Shown piece by piece: positions 15,771-26,718 of a stretch of DNA of 36,866 nucleotides. A model generated the notes under the pieces. It made no database searches, was not told where the DNA came from, and saw nothing but the letters and a program-made list of their open reading frames with translations. The translations under genes and the position numbers were made by a program. Numbering within the stretch: position 1 is the first letter of the stretch; each line of letters starts with the position of its first letter. The stretch lies in assembly GCA_902511405.1 (NCBI GenBank), contig CABXEZ010000011.1, positions 1 through 36,866 on the forward strand, in the 5' to 3' direction. Origin of the DNA: an uncultured Alphaproteobacteria bacterium (GTDB lineage Bacteria > Pseudomonadota > Alphaproteobacteria > HIMB59 > GCA-002718135).

Positions 15771-17000
15771 ATGAAAAAATCAATTTTTATAGCTTCTTTC
15801 ATTCTTCTTGTTGTAGTTGGTTGGATTGGATCAGGTCAATTCACTGATGTTAACGCGCAAGATGACACCTCTCCAAGCACAAACTCAAGCAATGAAACAG
15901 TTGAAAAAGTTTTAGTTGAGGATACTGGCAATAAAGTTGAAGTAAAAGAGTTTAACTTCAGCCAAATAGATCAATCAATTGAGCTACAGGGACAAACAAC
16001 TCATAATAAAAAAATTGATGTTAAATCTGAAACAACCGGTAACATTATAGATATTGCTTTTAAAAGAGGTGATAAAGTATCTAAAGGTGATGAGTTAATA
16101 AAAATATCTATAGAAAACAGAATAGAATTATTAAATAGTGCGAAAAAAGACTTAGACAGATTAAATAAAGAACTAGAGCTAAACGAACAAAATAAAATTA
16201 ACAGATTATCTCAAAACAAAGAATTAATTAAACTTTATGAAATTGAGTTTGCATCTGCAAAACAACTCATCGACAAAGGTTTAAGCTCTAAATCAAAATT
16301 AAGTTTAGCATCTTTTAATCTTGCTAACGCAAGATCCGATCAAGAAGACATTCTTATTACCTTTGAATCACAACAATCTAGTATCGGAGCTCAAATAGCT
16401 AATGTTAGATCTCAACTCAAGAATATTGAACTTGATATAGATAAAACAGTTATAAACTCACCCTTCTCAGGTATCATCTCTGACAAAATGATTGAAGAAA
16501 GTGAATATATAACTCCAGGCAACATAATGTTTACTATTATTGATTTAAATCCTATTAAAATTCAAGGCTACCTTTCTGAATTTGATGTAAACAAAGTTAG
16601 TTTAGGGACTAAAGCAATTATCGAAAATACTAATGGTTTAAAAAAGAGTGGGACTATTTCTTTTATTTCACCGTCAGCTGAAACAAGTACAAGAACCTTT
16701 GAAATTACAATTGAGGCTAATAATGCAGATTTATCTTTTAAGAGTGGTATTACTACAAAAATAACAATAGCTGGATCTGAGCTTAAAGCTCATAAAATAC
16801 CCCCTTCAATATTAACACTTCAAGATGATGGTACTGTTGGTGTAAAAGCAGTCAACGATGAAAATATCGTCATATTTTACCCGACAACTTCAGTTAAAGA
16901 TACTATAGATGGAATATGGGTTTCAGGCCTTCCTGATAAAGTTAATCTAATTGTAACAGGTCAAGAATACGTTGCAGTTGGTGAATCTGTAACTAACTAA
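15771..17000 (+). CDS. RND efflux periplasmic adaptor (membrane fusion protein)
   Basis: A 409-residue adaptor linking an inner-membrane RND pump to an outer-membrane channel. An N-terminal signal or anchor helix (about 4-22) is followed by a Ser/Thr/Asn linker. The lipoyl half-motif lies at about 84-118 (SETTGNIIDIAFKRGDKVSKGDELIKI), then a coiled-coil hairpin at about 120-205, the second lipoyl half (INSPFSGIIS) and a beta-barrel. The pump gene follows 5 bases later. No TolC-type gene is in the window, so the channel must be shared or encoded elsewhere. A weak promoter (TTGTTT at 15703, TATATA at 15725) may lie in the spacer. Substrate is not predictable. Confidence 0.9.
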   Translation: MKKSIFIASFILLVVVGWIGSGQFTDVNAQDDTSPSTNSSNETVEKVLVEDTGNKVEVKEFNFSQIDQSIELQGQTTHNKKIDVKSETTGNIIDIAFKRGDKVSKGDELIKISIENRIELLNSAKKDLDRLNKELELNEQNKINRLSQNKELIKLYEIEFASAKQLIDKGLSSKSKLSLASFNLANARSDQEDILITFESQQSSIGAQIANVRSQLKNIELDIDKTVINSPFSGIISDKMIEESEYITPGNIMFTIIDLNPIKIQGYLSEFDVNKVSLGTKAIIENTNGLKKSGTISFISPSAETSTRTFEITIEANNADLSFKSGITTKITIAGSELKAHKIPPSILTLQDDGTVGVKAVNDENIVIFYPTTSVKDTIDGIWVSGLPDKVNLIVTGQEYVAVGESVTN

Positions 17001-17005
17001 TTAAT

Positions 17006-20000
17006 ATGAACATTATAGATTTCGCTTTATCTAAAGCTAGAGTATTTGTAGGTATATTAGTATTTATTATAATCTCCGGTGCAGCAACTTATATTACCAT
17101 TCCTAAAGAATCTACACCAGATGTTAATATTCCAATAATATATGTTTCACTCAGTCAAACAGGTATATCAGCAGAAGACTCTGAGAGATTATTAGTAAAA
17201 CCAATTGAAGATGAAGTTAAAAGCGTTGAGGGTATAAAAGAAGTCAGGTCAACTGCCTACTCTGGTGGTGGTAATGTATTACTAGAATTTGATGCGGGCT
17301 TTAATGCTGATCAAGCAATGCTTGATGTGAGAGATAAAGTAGATCGTGCAAAAGGTGACTTACCAGATGAAGCTAATGAACCTACTGTTAGTGAGGTAAA
17401 TATTAGTACATTCCCAATATTACTCATCTCACTTGTTGGGGATTTGCCTGATAGAACATTGCAAGATCTTGCTATGGAATTACAGGATGATATTGAGACA
17501 ATTGGAAGTGTTTTAGAAGCAAGAATTGGTGGTAAAAGAAATGAGCAAGTCGATATTCTAATCGACAAAACAGCCCTAGAAAGTTACGATATAGATCTTC
17601 AAGTTTTAATAAACACGGTTAGAGACAATAACATGATGGTATCAGCAGGTGGGCAAGATACCGGAGATGGAAGTTTCGAAATAAAAGTTCCAGGATTATT
17701 TGAAAATATTGAAGATGTTTTAAACACACCAATAAAATCATTTGGCGACTCCGTTATTACCTTTAGAGATATTGCTTCAATCAAAAGAACATTTGAAGAT
17801 AGGCAATCATATGCAAATGTTAACGGATCCAATTCTGTTACAATTGAAGTATCAAAAAGGATTGGAGAAAATATTATTGGAACTATAGACCAAGTTAAAG
17901 AAGTAGTTTCAGCATCATCGATTAATTTCCCACCTTCCGTCAAAATTTTATATAGCCAAGATCAATCTAAGGGCATTAAAACAATGTTAAACAGTCTTCA
18001 GAATAATGTTATCGCAGCTATAATATTAGTATTAATAATCATTCTTGGTGCACTTGGCGTTAGGTCCGGTCTTTTAGTTGGTTTATCTATTCCTGGATCC
18101 TTTTTATCTGGCTTACTTGCCCTATCAATTATGGGTTTTACAATAAATATAGTTGTTCTTTTTGCTCTAATCTTATCAGTAGGTCTTCTTGTTGATGGAG
18201 CAATAGTTGTAGTAGAATATGCTGATAGAAAACTGAAAGAAGGTTTAACAGTTGTTCAAGCATACGGAGAAGCTTCTAAAAAAATGGCACTGCCTATTAT
18301 ATCTTCAACAGCAACAACTCTGGCAGCTTTTCTTCCTCTAATTTTTTGGCCTGGATTAGCTGGAGAGTTCATGAAATACTTACCTATTACATTAATATGT
18401 GTCCTAACCTCTTCATTGTTTATGGCATTACTTTTTGTTCCTGTACTCGGAACAGTTTTAAATAATTTAGCGAGAATATTTCTTCAGTTAATAATTCCAC
18501 TAGTTTCTGCCTTGATAGTGTTTAATTTAATTTCTTATGGTTCTGGATTCAATACAATCAGTTACTTAAATATTCCATTAACAATAATTAAATTTTTACT
18601 TCCCATAGTAGTATTTATATTTGTATTTTCAAAAATTATACCAAGAATATACAAATTTACTCAAGACAAAGCAGTTAGTAGTGAGGAGATTTCAGAGTCA
18701 GCTAAAATTTTATCTTCAGACTCAAATATCTCTATTTCAAATATAAAAGGTTTTATAGGACTATATGTTAAAATTATAAGCTTCCTATTAAATCATCCTG
18801 CAAAAGTTTTAATCTCTGCAGTAATAGTGCTCATTGCTGTTAATTTTTCTTATACCAGAATAGGTTCAGGTGTAGAATTTTTCCCAAGTGTAGAGCCTGA
18901 TCTAGCAAAGATAGTTGTTTTTGCTAGAGGTAATTTGTCAGTTGAAGAAAAAAAAGATTATGTTGGAAGAGTAGAAAACATCATTTTACAAATTCAAAAT
19001 AGAAATAATGAATTTAAAAGTATTTATTCTTTAAGTGGAAATGTTTCAGAACAATCAGAATCATCAGAAGATTTTATTGGTTCAATAAGTTTAGAATATA
19101 ATGACTGGGACAAAAGACGTCCATCATTAGTAATATTAGATGAAATTCTTACAGCTACTAAATCTATTAAAGGTATTAAAGTTGAGACACGAGAACAAGA
19201 AGGTGGCCCTTCAGCAGGTAAACCTGTTAACATCAAACTAACAAGCAGTGATAAAAATTTACTTTTATTTGAATCAGCAAAATTAAAAAAATTTATTGAT
19301 AACTACCCCGAACTTATGAACATCGAAGATAATTTACCAGCGCCGGGAATTGAGTGGGAAATTAAAGTAGATAGAAAACAAGCTTCTAAATTTGGAGTTA
19401 ATATTAACTCTATTGGTAATGTTATAAAACTTGCAACAAACGGACTAAAATTGGGAGAATACAGACCTGAAGATTCTAATGATAGTATACCAATGTACTT
19501 AAGATACCCTAACGAAGGTAGAACATTGGATGCAATTAATAACTTAAGAATATCTACTCAAAATGGTCTTGTTCCGATTTCCAATTTCGTAGATATTAAA
19601 GCAGCTAACACAACCGGAAATATCATAAGAGTTGACTCTAAAAATGCAATTAATATTCAGGCTGATGTAAAGCCTGGTGTATTTGCTGATTTCAAGGTCA
19701 GGGAATTAGAATATGTACTTGGAATTACTAATGAACCTCCCTTTATAAGAGGTAAATTAATGACTGACTTACCAAGATATAATTTAGACGGAAATGTAAG
19801 AGCTGAACTCATTGGTGAAAACCAAGATCAGAAAGAGGCGCAGTCATTTTTAACAAAAGCATTTAGTGTTGCCCTATTTATGATGTTAATGATCCTGCTT
19901 TTACAATTTAACAGTTTTTATAGTGGATTATTGATTCTTTTTGCAGTTGTAATGTCAACAGCAGGTGTATTGATAGGTTTAATGATTACGGGCCAAGCCT

Positions 20001-20398
20001 TTGGAATAGTTATGACCGGTGTAGGTGTTATTGCTCTAGCTGGTATTGTTGTGAATAATAATATTATTTTAATTGATACATTTGATTTTTTAAAAACTAA
20101 GACAGAAAATGTAAAAGAAGCAATTGTAAAAACTGGGGCTCAGCGATTAAGACCAGTATTACTTACAACAACTACAACTGTACTAGGCTTACTACCAATG
20201 GTAACAATGACTAACATTGATTTTGTTACAAGAGAAGTAACAAGAGGTTCTCCAGATACACAATGGTGGGTTCAATTATCAACTGCCATAGTTTTTGGAT
20301 TGATATTTGCCACAATTCTCACTTTAATAGTTACACCTTCAGCTTTAATGCTAAAAGAAAATGTAGTTAATTGGTATAGAAATAAAGCCAAATCTTAA
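17006..20398 (+). CDS. RND efflux transporter, inner-membrane pump subunit
   Basis: A 1130-residue pump of the AcrB/HAE-related RND family that works with the adaptor just upstream. Typical parts are the N-terminal TM1, the porter start PKESTPDVNIPIIYVS, the TM4 motif VGLLVDGAIVVVEYADR and the TM10 segment ALAGIVVNNNIILID. Only one Asp (D397) is present where AcrB has two, and Asn residues (1017-1019) occupy the region of the AcrB Lys940, so the proton relay differs from AcrB. It is longer than AcrB partly because two extra hydrophobic segments (about 494-511 and 524-545) lie between the two halves. No downstream terminator is obvious in the 87-base spacer. Confidence 0.92.
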   Translation: MNIIDFALSKARVFVGILVFIIISGAATYITIPKESTPDVNIPIIYVSLSQTGISAEDSERLLVKPIEDEVKSVEGIKEVRSTAYSGGGNVLLEFDAGFNADQAMLDVRDKVDRAKGDLPDEANEPTVSEVNISTFPILLISLVGDLPDRTLQDLAMELQDDIETIGSVLEARIGGKRNEQVDILIDKTALESYDIDLQVLINTVRDNNMMVSAGGQDTGDGSFEIKVPGLFENIEDVLNTPIKSFGDSVITFRDIASIKRTFEDRQSYANVNGSNSVTIEVSKRIGENIIGTIDQVKEVVSASSINFPPSVKILYSQDQSKGIKTMLNSLQNNVIAAIILVLIIILGALGVRSGLLVGLSIPGSFLSGLLALSIMGFTINIVVLFALILSVGLLVDGAIVVVEYADRKLKEGLTVVQAYGEASKKMALPIISSTATTLAAFLPLIFWPGLAGEFMKYLPITLICVLTSSLFMALLFVPVLGTVLNNLARIFLQLIIPLVSALIVFNLISYGSGFNTISYLNIPLTIIKFLLPIVVFIFVFSKIIPRIYKFTQDKAVSSEEISESAKILSSDSNISISNIKGFIGLYVKIISFLLNHPAKVLISAVIVLIAVNFSYTRIGSGVEFFPSVEPDLAKIVVFARGNLSVEEKKDYVGRVENIILQIQNRNNEFKSIYSLSGNVSEQSESSEDFIGSISLEYNDWDKRRPSLVILDEILTATKSIKGIKVETREQEGGPSAGKPVNIKLTSSDKNLLLFESAKLKKFIDNYPELMNIEDNLPAPGIEWEIKVDRKQASKFGVNINSIGNVIKLATNGLKLGEYRPEDSNDSIPMYLRYPNEGRTLDAINNLRISTQNGLVPISNFVDIKAANTTGNIIRVDSKNAINIQADVKPGVFADFKVRELEYVLGITNEPPFIRGKLMTDLPRYNLDGNVRAELIGENQDQKEAQSFLTKAFSVALFMMLMILLLQFNSFYSGLLILFAVVMSTAGVLIGLMITGQAFGIVMTGVGVIALAGIVVNNNIILIDTFDFLKTKTENVKEAIVKTGAQRLRPVLLTTTTTVLGLLPMVTMTNIDFVTREVTRGSPDTQWWVQLSTAIVFGLIFATILTLIVTPSALMLKENVVNWYRNKAKS

Positions 20399-20485
20399 TT
20401 AAAAGCTCTATCATTCAACTTATTTAATAATCATTAAAAGTATATTACTATTTTTAATATTATATAACTACGATACCAAATTAAC

Positions 20486-21037
20486 ATGAAAATAAGATCT
20501 CTTACTATCTACTGTTCAGCATCTAATAAAATAGATAAAAAATTTTTTAAAATGTCTAAAGAAGTTGCAACGATTATATCAAATTATCATATTAAAGTAA
20601 TCTATGGTGGAGGAAATGTTGGGTTAATGGGTGTAATTGCAAAAACTTTAGCAGATTTGAAAAAAGAAGTTATTGGAGTAATTCCAAAATTTTTAATAAA
20701 AAAAGAAAAAGTAAGCTTAAAAATTAATAAATTAAAAGTTGTTTCTAATATGAGTAAAAGAAAAGAATATTTATTCAAGTTAGGAGATGCATTTTTAATC
20801 TTACCTGGAGGTACAGGAACTCTAGAAGAGGTTATAGAAGTATTATCCTGGAAGATACTTAAATTACACAATAAGCCAATTATTTTTTTAAATTTTGATA
20901 ATTATTGGTCTCCATTAATAAAACAATTTGAAAAAATTATTGAAAATAAATTTGGAAATAAAAATTTACAAAATCAATTCCAAGTAATAAAGAACCCTAA
21001 ACAATTAAATAAAATATTAAAATCATGGACAAAATAA
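20486..21037 (+). CDS. LOG family protein (TIGR00730), nucleotide phosphoribohydrolase
   Basis: A 183-residue Rossmann-like protein of the LOG/YvdD family. It carries both signatures: GGGNVGLMG (41-49) and PGGTGTLEE (107-115). Members remove ribose 5'-phosphate from nucleoside monophosphates (cytokinin-type or AMP/other purine NMPs). The natural bacterial substrate is often unclear, so 'cytokinin-activating' should not be assumed. Its last 13 bases overlap the start of icd, so the two are probably cotranslated. A promoter may lie in the A+T-rich spacer 20399-20485. Confidence 0.88.
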   Translation: MKIRSLTIYCSASNKIDKKFFKMSKEVATIISNYHIKVIYGGGNVGLMGVIAKTLADLKKEVIGVIPKFLIKKEKVSLKINKLKVVSNMSKRKEYLFKLGDAFLILPGGTGTLEEVIEVLSWKILKLHNKPIIFLNFDNYWSPLIKQFEKIIENKFGNKNLQNQFQVIKNPKQLNKILKSWTK

Positions 21038-22242
21038 AAGTTAATTCACCTGTCGTTGAGATGGATGGAGACGAAATGACAAGGATAATATGGGAATTTA
21101 TCAAAGATAAATTAATACTTCCATATGTTGATCTTGACATAAAATACTATGATTTAGGGGTTACTAGTCGTGATAATACTGACGATCAAATTACAATTGA
21201 TGCGGCTGAAGCCGTAAAAAAATATGGAGTTGGCATTAAATGCGCAACTATCACGCCCGATGAAGATAGAGTAAAAGAATTTAATTTAAAAAAAATGTGG
21301 CGCTCTCCTAATGGCACAATAAGAAATATTTTAGGAGGAACAATTTTCAGACAACCAATTATCTGCAAGAATGTTCCAAGAATTGTTACCAACTGGAATA
21401 AACCTATTGTAGTAGCAAGACATGCTTTTGGAGATCAGTATAGAGCTACAGACACACTAATATCAAAACCTGGAAAACTAAAAATGGTATTTGAACCATC
21501 AGATGGAAGTGAGGGATTCACTAAAGATGTTTATAATTTTGAAAAAGAAGGAATAGCTCTATCGATGTACAATCTTGATCAGTCAATTATTGATTTTGCA
21601 AGAGCATGTTTTAACTATGGATTAGAACTAGGTTGGCCAGTTTATTTATCTACTAAAAACACAATTTTGAAAGTATATGATGGAAGATTCAAAGATTTAT
21701 TCGAAGATGTCTTTCAAACTGAGTTTGCTAAAAAATTTAAAGAAAAAAATATAGTTTACGAGCATAGATTGATTGATGATATGGTTGCAACAGCTCTTAA
21801 ATGGGAAGGTAATTTTATTTGGGCTTGTAAAAACTATGATGGAGATGTCCAATCTGACTCTGTTGCACAAGGATATGGATCACTTGGATTAATGACAAGT
21901 GTTTTGATGACACCTGATGGTAAAACAGTAGAGGCTGAAGCAGCTCATGGAACAGTAACAAGACATTATAGAAATCATCAACAAGGTTTAGAGACATCGA
22001 CCAACCCGATAGCGTCAATATTTGCATGGACAAGGGGTTTGCAATTTAGAGGTAAATTTGATGACAATATTAATTTGGTCAATTTTGCTAAGAGTCTTGA
22101 AAATACTTGTATAAATACTGTTCAATCAGGGAAAATGACAAAGGATTTAGCAATTCTAATTAGCTCTGATCAAAAATGGCTAAATACTCAAGACTTTCTA
22201 GAAGCTTTAAAAGTAAATTTGGAAGAAAAACTAAAAATTTAG
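21025..22242 (+). CDS. icd: Isocitrate dehydrogenase, NADP-dependent (eukaryote-like type)
   Basis: A 405-residue TCA cycle enzyme that oxidises isocitrate to 2-oxoglutarate and CO2. It shows the type II (mitochondrial-like) IDH sequence used by alphaproteobacteria: [19 protein letters not shown] at the start, [29 protein letters not shown], and the metal/substrate loop [15 protein letters not shown]. Nearer the C-terminus come [19 protein letters not shown] and the coenzyme region [12 protein letters not shown]. Length is normal. It overlaps the LOG gene by 13 bases and the convergent alaS 3' end by 12 bases. Confidence 0.97.
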   Translation: MDKIKVNSPVVEMDGDEMTRIIWEFIKDKLILPYVDLDIKYYDLGVTSRDNTDDQITIDAAEAVKKYGVGIKCATITPDEDRVKEFNLKKMWRSPNGTIRNILGGTIFRQPIICKNVPRIVTNWNKPIVVARHAFGDQYRATDTLISKPGKLKMVFEPSDGSEGFTKDVYNFEKEGIALSMYNLDQSIIDFARACFNYGLELGWPVYLSTKNTILKVYDGRFKDLFEDVFQTEFAKKFKEKNIVYEHRLIDDMVATALKWEGNFIWACKNYDGDVQSDSVAQGYGSLGLMTSVLMTPDGKTVEAEAAHGTVTRHYRNHQQGLETSTNPIASIFAWTRGLQFRGKFDDNINLVNFAKSLENTCINTVQSGKMTKDLAILISSDQKWLNTQDFLEALKVNLEEKLKI

Positions 22243-24903
22243 ACTGTCTCTAATTTTATTTATTGCATCTTCTAAGTTAGTTAAATCAGCTCCTCCAGCT
22301 TGAGCAATATCCTTACGACCTCCCCCACCTTTTCCTCCTAATATTTTTGAAACTTCCTGAATAATCTTTGATGAATCAAAACTATCAATAAGATCATTTG
22401 TGGCACCAAGAACAATTGATAATTTATTAGCATTTGAAGATATAATTAAAGATACACACTTTTGCTGATATTTATTTTTTTGATCATCTACAAATTGCTT
22501 AAGTAACTTAGGTGGGTAATCATCCGTAACGAGATATACAAATGTTGTATCGTTAATCTTTTCACTTAAAATATTTTGAGATGTATTTTCTTTATTTAAA
22601 TTTTGCTTCTTATTTTCTAAGCTTTTTCTTAATTCTTTAATTTGATTTGCCAAACTATCATTATTTTTATTGGAATATGTAAAGTTACCATCAATTTTTT
22701 GTATCTCTTTAATAAGTTGATCAATTTTTATTTTATTATCATCTTCTTTTTGTTTATTTAATCGAATTTTTTCATTTTCAAATTGCTTAACTGAAATATT
22801 AGTTAAAGCCTCTAACCTTCTGATGCCTGATGCCACACTTGACTGATTAATAATTTTAAAATCAATTATATCCCCTGTATGATTCACATGTGTACCACCA
22901 CACAACTCTTTAGAGAATATTTTTTCACCCTCTTTACTGCCCATAGATACAACACGCACTTCATCACCATATTTTTCTCCAAATAAAGCCATAGCGCCTT
23001 CTTCAATTGCTTTTTGATGATCTATTATTTTTGTATTAACAGGAGAATTTTTAGTAATTTCCATTTTAACATAATTTTCAATTTTAATAATATTATCAGA
23101 GCTTATTGGCTCATTATGACTAAAATCAAATCGCAGCTTTTCATTATTAACTAAAGATCCCTTTTGAGAAACATGATTGCCTAAAACTTCTCTCAGTGAA
23201 GAGTGTAATAAATGCGTTGACGAGTGATTACACTTAGTTAGTTGACGTTTATTTCTATCAATTATTGCAGTCACACTCTCTTTTTTTGAAAATTGACCAT
23301 TTTTAACTTTTCCATGATGTAAAAAAAATGATCCAAATAATTTAGTCGTATCATACACTTCAAAAATATTATCTTCAAAAATAATTTTTCCACTATCTCC
23401 AATTTGCCCACCACTTTCTCCATAGAAAGGTGTTTGATTAAGAATGATAATAGCTTCATCTTCTGCTGATAGAAGTTCAGCTTCAGTATCATTTTTAATA
23501 ATAGAAATAATTTCACTTTCAGTTTCAGTTTGCTCATATCCTAAAAATTCAGTTGGGCTTAAATTTTCAGTAATTTGAAACCATTTTTTTTGATCTTCAA
23601 TGTCACCTGTGCCCTTCCAACTTTGTCGTGCCCTATCCTTCTGCTCTTTCATTTTTATATTGAATGTATCAATATCTACCTCAATATTTTTTGATCTCAG
23701 GTAATCTTGAGTTAAATCAAGAGGAAAACCATATGTGTCATATAATTTAAATGCAATTTCTCCATCTAATTTTTTTGGAGATGAGGAAATTTCTTCTTCT
23801 AAAATTTTTAGTCCTTTTTCAACCGTTTCTTTAAATTTTGTTTCCTCATTTAAAAAAGTATTTAAAATTAAATCATTAGCTCTTTCCAATTCAGGGAAAG
23901 AATTTTGAAACGTATCTAGCAATGTAGGAAACATTTTAGCAAAAATTGGGTCTTTATTTCCAAGAGAGTGAGCATGTCTCATTCCCCTTCTCATAATTCT
24001 TCTCAAAACATAACCCCTACCTTCATTAGAGGGTGTTACACCATCTGCAATTAAAAAAGATGAAGATCTTAAATGATCTGCTATTACTCTATGGCTTGGA
24101 CTTTCATTAAAACTATCATTATTTAATAGCTGAATTGATTTATCTATCAGAGGATTAAAAAGATCTGTGTTATAATTATCATTAGTGCCATTTAATAAGG
24201 CTGTAATTCTCTCTAAACCCATCCCTGTATCAATTGAAGGTTTAGGAAGATTAACTCTCTCAGATGAGCTTATTTGCTCAAATTGCATGAATACTAAATT
24301 CCAAATTTCTATAAATCTGTCACCATCTTCATTTGGGCTTCCTGGAGGTCCGCCAGGATATTTATCTCCATGATCATAAAATATTTCAGAGCAAGGACCG
24401 CAGGGTCCAGTATCACCCATTGACCAGAAATTATCAGATGTATTAATTTTTATAATCTTATCATCATCTAAGCCTGCAATAGTTTTCCATAAATTATAGG
24501 CATCTTCATCTTCATTAAAAACAGTGACAAGTAGTTTTTTTTTATCAATACCAAATTCTTTCGTTATTAAATTCCATGCAAATTCTATTGCTTCATTTTT
24601 AAAATAATCTCCAAAAGAAAAATTTCCTAACATTTCAAAAAATGTATGGTGCCTTGCAGTGTAACCAACATTTTCTAAATCATTATGCTTGCCACCAGCT
24701 CTTACACATTTTTGTGATGTAACAGCGCGTTTATAATCTCTTTTTTCTTTACCAGTAAAAATATTTTTAAACTGAACCATACCAGAATTAGCAAACATTA
24801 GAGTGGGGTCATTATGAGGAACAAGAGGACTTGAGTGAACAATCTCGTGTCCATTTTTATTGAAATAATTTAAAAAAATTGATCTTATTTCACTTGAATT
24901 CAT
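22231..24903 (-). CDS. alaS: Alanyl-tRNA synthetase
   Basis: An 890-residue class II synthetase charging tRNA-Ala. The catalytic domain shows motif 2 in [19 protein letters not shown] (about 84-102) and a [13 protein letters not shown] segment. The editing domain has the zinc-site motifs HSSTHLLH and ELCGGTHV. The C-Ala domain ends with [16 protein letters not shown], a normal AlaRS tail. It lies downstream of recA, separated by a terminator, so it likely has its own promoter in the short spacer. Its end overlaps icd tail to tail. Confidence 0.98.
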   Translation of the reverse strand: MNSSEIRSIFLNYFNKNGHEIVHSSPLVPHNDPTLMFANSGMVQFKNIFTGKEKRDYKRAVTSQKCVRAGGKHNDLENVGYTARHHTFFEMLGNFSFGDYFKNEAIEFAWNLITKEFGIDKKKLLVTVFNEDEDAYNLWKTIAGLDDDKIIKINTSDNFWSMGDTGPCGPCSEIFYDHGDKYPGGPPGSPNEDGDRFIEIWNLVFMQFEQISSSERVNLPKPSIDTGMGLERITALLNGTNDNYNTDLFNPLIDKSIQLLNNDSFNESPSHRVIADHLRSSSFLIADGVTPSNEGRGYVLRRIMRRGMRHAHSLGNKDPIFAKMFPTLLDTFQNSFPELERANDLILNTFLNEETKFKETVEKGLKILEEEISSSPKKLDGEIAFKLYDTYGFPLDLTQDYLRSKNIEVDIDTFNIKMKEQKDRARQSWKGTGDIEDQKKWFQITENLSPTEFLGYEQTETESEIISIIKNDTEAELLSAEDEAIIILNQTPFYGESGGQIGDSGKIIFEDNIFEVYDTTKLFGSFFLHHGKVKNGQFSKKESVTAIIDRNKRQLTKCNHSSTHLLHSSLREVLGNHVSQKGSLVNNEKLRFDFSHNEPISSDNIIKIENYVKMEITKNSPVNTKIIDHQKAIEEGAMALFGEKYGDEVRVVSMGSKEGEKIFSKELCGGTHVNHTGDIIDFKIINQSSVASGIRRLEALTNISVKQFENEKIRLNKQKEDDNKIKIDQLIKEIQKIDGNFTYSNKNNDSLANQIKELRKSLENKKQNLNKENTSQNILSEKINDTTFVYLVTDDYPPKLLKQFVDDQKNKYQQKCVSLIISSNANKLSIVLGATNDLIDSFDSSKIIQEVSKILGGKGGGGRKDIAQAGGADLTNLEDAINKIRDSLNF

Positions 24904-24941
24904 GATGACGTATTATAACTTGATTTTTACTATGTCTAATC

Positions 24942-24972
24942 AAAAAAAAAGGGAGCAAAGCCCCCTTTTTTT
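24942..24972 (-). terminator. Intrinsic terminator of recA
   Basis: On the minus strand an A-run leads into the stem GGGGGC/GCTCCC with a TTT loop and one G:U pair, followed by a run of nine Ts. It lies 20 bases past the recA stop, before alaS. It is the most G+C-rich hairpin I noticed between genes here, and the flanking A/T runs extend the stem. It might also work in part in the other direction. Confidence 0.85.
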
Positions 24973-24992
24973 AAAATTAAAATAAATATTTA

Positions 24993-26084
24993 TTATTCTT
25001 CAGTTTTTTCTTCTTTAGCTTTAGGCTTAATCTCACCTTCCATCATTGCTTTTTCAACAACTCCTGCATTTTCAAGAATTCTATTCTCAATTTCTTGAGC
25101 TATAGGAGGGTTGTCCCTAAGAAAGTTTTTAACATTTTCTCTACCTTGGCCAATTTTTTGATCTTTATATGCAAACCAAGATCCTGCCTTATCAATAATT
25201 TCAGCTTTAACTCCAAGATCAACAAGCTCCCCTAGTTTAGAGATACCTTCGCCATACATAATATCAAATTCTACAACTTTAAATGGTGGTGCAACTTTAT
25301 TTTTAACTATTTTAACTCTTGTCTGATTGCCAACAATTTCATCTTTATCTTTAATTGCACCTATTCGTCTTATGTCCATTCTAACAGAGGAATAAAATTT
25401 TAGAGCGTTTCCACCTGTTGTAGTTTCAGGACTACCAAACATTACGCCGATTTTCATTCTTAACTGATTTATGAAAACAACCAATGTATTTGATTGAGCA
25501 ATAGAGCTGGTTAATTTTCTAAGTGCTTGACTCATTAATCTAGCTTGTAATCCAGGTAAAGAATCTCCCATATCACCTTCAAGCTCAGCTCTTGGGACAA
25601 GTGCAGCAACAGAATCAATGACTAAAACATCAATACCTCCGGATTTTATAAGAGAATCAGCAATTTCTAAACCTTGCTCACCTGTATCAGGCTGAGATAT
25701 TAAAAGCTCTTCAAGATTAACACCTAATTTTTTTGCATATGCGGGATCAAGAGCATGCTCAGCATCAATAAATGCGCAATTTCCACCTTTTTTTTGAGAC
25801 TCAGCTACAATATGTGTTGCCAGCGTTGTTTTTCCTGAACTTTCAGGACCATATATTTCAACTATCCTACCTTTTGGAACACCACCTATACCTAAGGCTA
25901 TATCTAAACCAAGAGAGCCAGTTGATATTGACTCTATGTCTACATTAGTTTTTGATCCCAACTTCATAATTGAGCCTTTTCCATAGTTTTTTTCGATTAA
26001 ACTAACGGCCGCTTCTAATGACTTACTTCTATTTACTTTGTCCATTGTGTTATTCTCTATTACCTTTAATTTAGCTTGAGACAT
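24993..26084 (-). CDS. recA: Recombinase RecA
   Basis: A 363-residue strand-exchange ATPase that also activates LexA self-cleavage. Walker A is GPESSGKT (79-86); [16 protein letters not shown] and the Walker B strand [10 protein letters not shown] follow, then the loop L1/L2 region ([21 protein letters not shown]). The C-terminus is acidic and Lys-rich. An upstream in-frame TTG at 26096 lies at the SD itself. The ATG at 26084 has GGAG with a 6-base gap and gives the usual alphaproteobacterial N-terminus (MSQ...MDK..SLEAA), so it is preferred. A LexA-type box lies 84-98 bases upstream. Confidence 0.97.
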   Translation of the reverse strand: MSQAKLKVIENNTMDKVNRSKSLEAAVSLIEKNYGKGSIMKLGSKTNVDIESISTGSLGLDIALGIGGVPKGRIVEIYGPESSGKTTLATHIVAESQKKGGNCAFIDAEHALDPAYAKKLGVNLEELLISQPDTGEQGLEIADSLIKSGGIDVLVIDSVAALVPRAELEGDMGDSLPGLQARLMSQALRKLTSSIAQSNTLVVFINQLRMKIGVMFGSPETTTGGNALKFYSSVRMDIRRIGAIKDKDEIVGNQTRVKIVKNKVAPPFKVVEFDIMYGEGISKLGELVDLGVKAEIIDKAGSWFAYKDQKIGQGRENVKNFLRDNPPIAQEIENRILENAGVVEKAMMEGEIKPKAKEEKTEE

Positions 26085-26152
26085 TGTTTTCTCCAATATT
26101 TGTTAGTTTTTTATTGTGATTCTTGCAAATCTTGTTTTTTTGTACACGTTTT

Positions 26153-26182
26153 GTTCTCATTTTTAAAGTTCTATTTTTGTTC
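26153..26182. promoter_or_regulatory. LexA (SOS) box in the recA promoter region
   Basis: The stretch 26168-26182 reads GTTC-TATTTTT-GTTC, an exact GTTC-N7-GTTC direct repeat, the known alphaproteobacterial LexA site. A third GTTC lies at 26153-26156, 11 bases away, so this pair does not fit the N7 rule. The box is between recA (minus) and dksA (plus), on the recA-upstream side. A TATAAT at 26189-26194 directly beside it could be a -10 on the plus strand, with overlapping TATTAT on the minus strand; which is used is not clear. The remaining spacer holds only A+T-rich sequence and a 6-bp inverted repeat at 26203-26221. Confidence 0.8.
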
Positions 26183-26285
26183 TCCTTATATAATAAGATT
26201 AAATTACTGAAAAATAGTAATATTTATTTAATAATATAAATCTTGAATTATAAATTACTTTTGATAGATCGTATCGGATTAAAAA

Positions 26286-26693
26286 ATGGCTAAAATTTCA
26301 AAAAATTACAAACCTACTCAAAAAGAAAAATTCATGAATGCTAAAATGAAGGAGTATTTCAAACAAAAACTTCTTATTTGGAAAAATGAACTTTTAAAAG
26401 AATCTAGTCAAACTCTTAACAATTTACAGTCTGATAATGAAGCCAAGCCAGATATTACTGATAGAGCTTCTGAAGAAATTGATAGATCATTTGAATTAAG
26501 AACTAGAGATAGAGAAAGAAAATTAATTAACAAAATTAATTCTGCACTTCAAAGAATTGAAGATGGATCCTATGGATACTGTGAAGAAACAGGAGAGCCA
26601 ATAGGATTAAAAAGACTAGAGGCTCGTCCTGTAGCTACTTTGAGCCTAGAAGCACAAGAGATGCATGAAAAGGCTGAAAAAAGATTAAATTAA
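26286..26693 (+). CDS. dksA: RNA polymerase-binding factor DksA
   Basis: A 135-residue DksA protein, which binds the RNA polymerase secondary channel and mediates (p)ppGpp control of rRNA and amino-acid promoters. The coiled-coil tip motif D-x-x-D-x-A is present (Asp56, Asp59, Ala61). The C-terminal finger IGLKRLEARPVATLSLEAQ is typical, but only Cys99 remains of the four zinc cysteines. This single-Cys form is known in alphaproteobacteria and is not a defect. It heads a plus-strand unit with a DUF3553 gene 25 bases downstream. Confidence 0.93.
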   Translation: MAKISKNYKPTQKEKFMNAKMKEYFKQKLLIWKNELLKESSQTLNNLQSDNEAKPDITDRASEEIDRSFELRTRDRERKLINKINSALQRIEDGSYGYCEETGEPIGLKRLEARPVATLSLEAQEMHEKAEKRLN

Positions 26694-26718
26694 TCTAAAT
26701 AATATATAAAGATTATCT

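Noticed and set aside
20399-20485. Terminator after the RND pump
   Set aside because: A bulged A+T-rich inverted repeat exists, but it has no following T-run and cannot be told from chance.
20486-21037. LOG-family gene as a plant-hormone (cytokinin) pathway gene
   Set aside because: The family acts on various nucleoside monophosphates and no other hormone gene is nearby, so the general family name is safer.
26286-26693. DksA with a damaged zinc finger
   Set aside because: Loss of three of four cysteines is the normal alphaproteobacterial form, and the coiled-coil tip Asp residues are intact.
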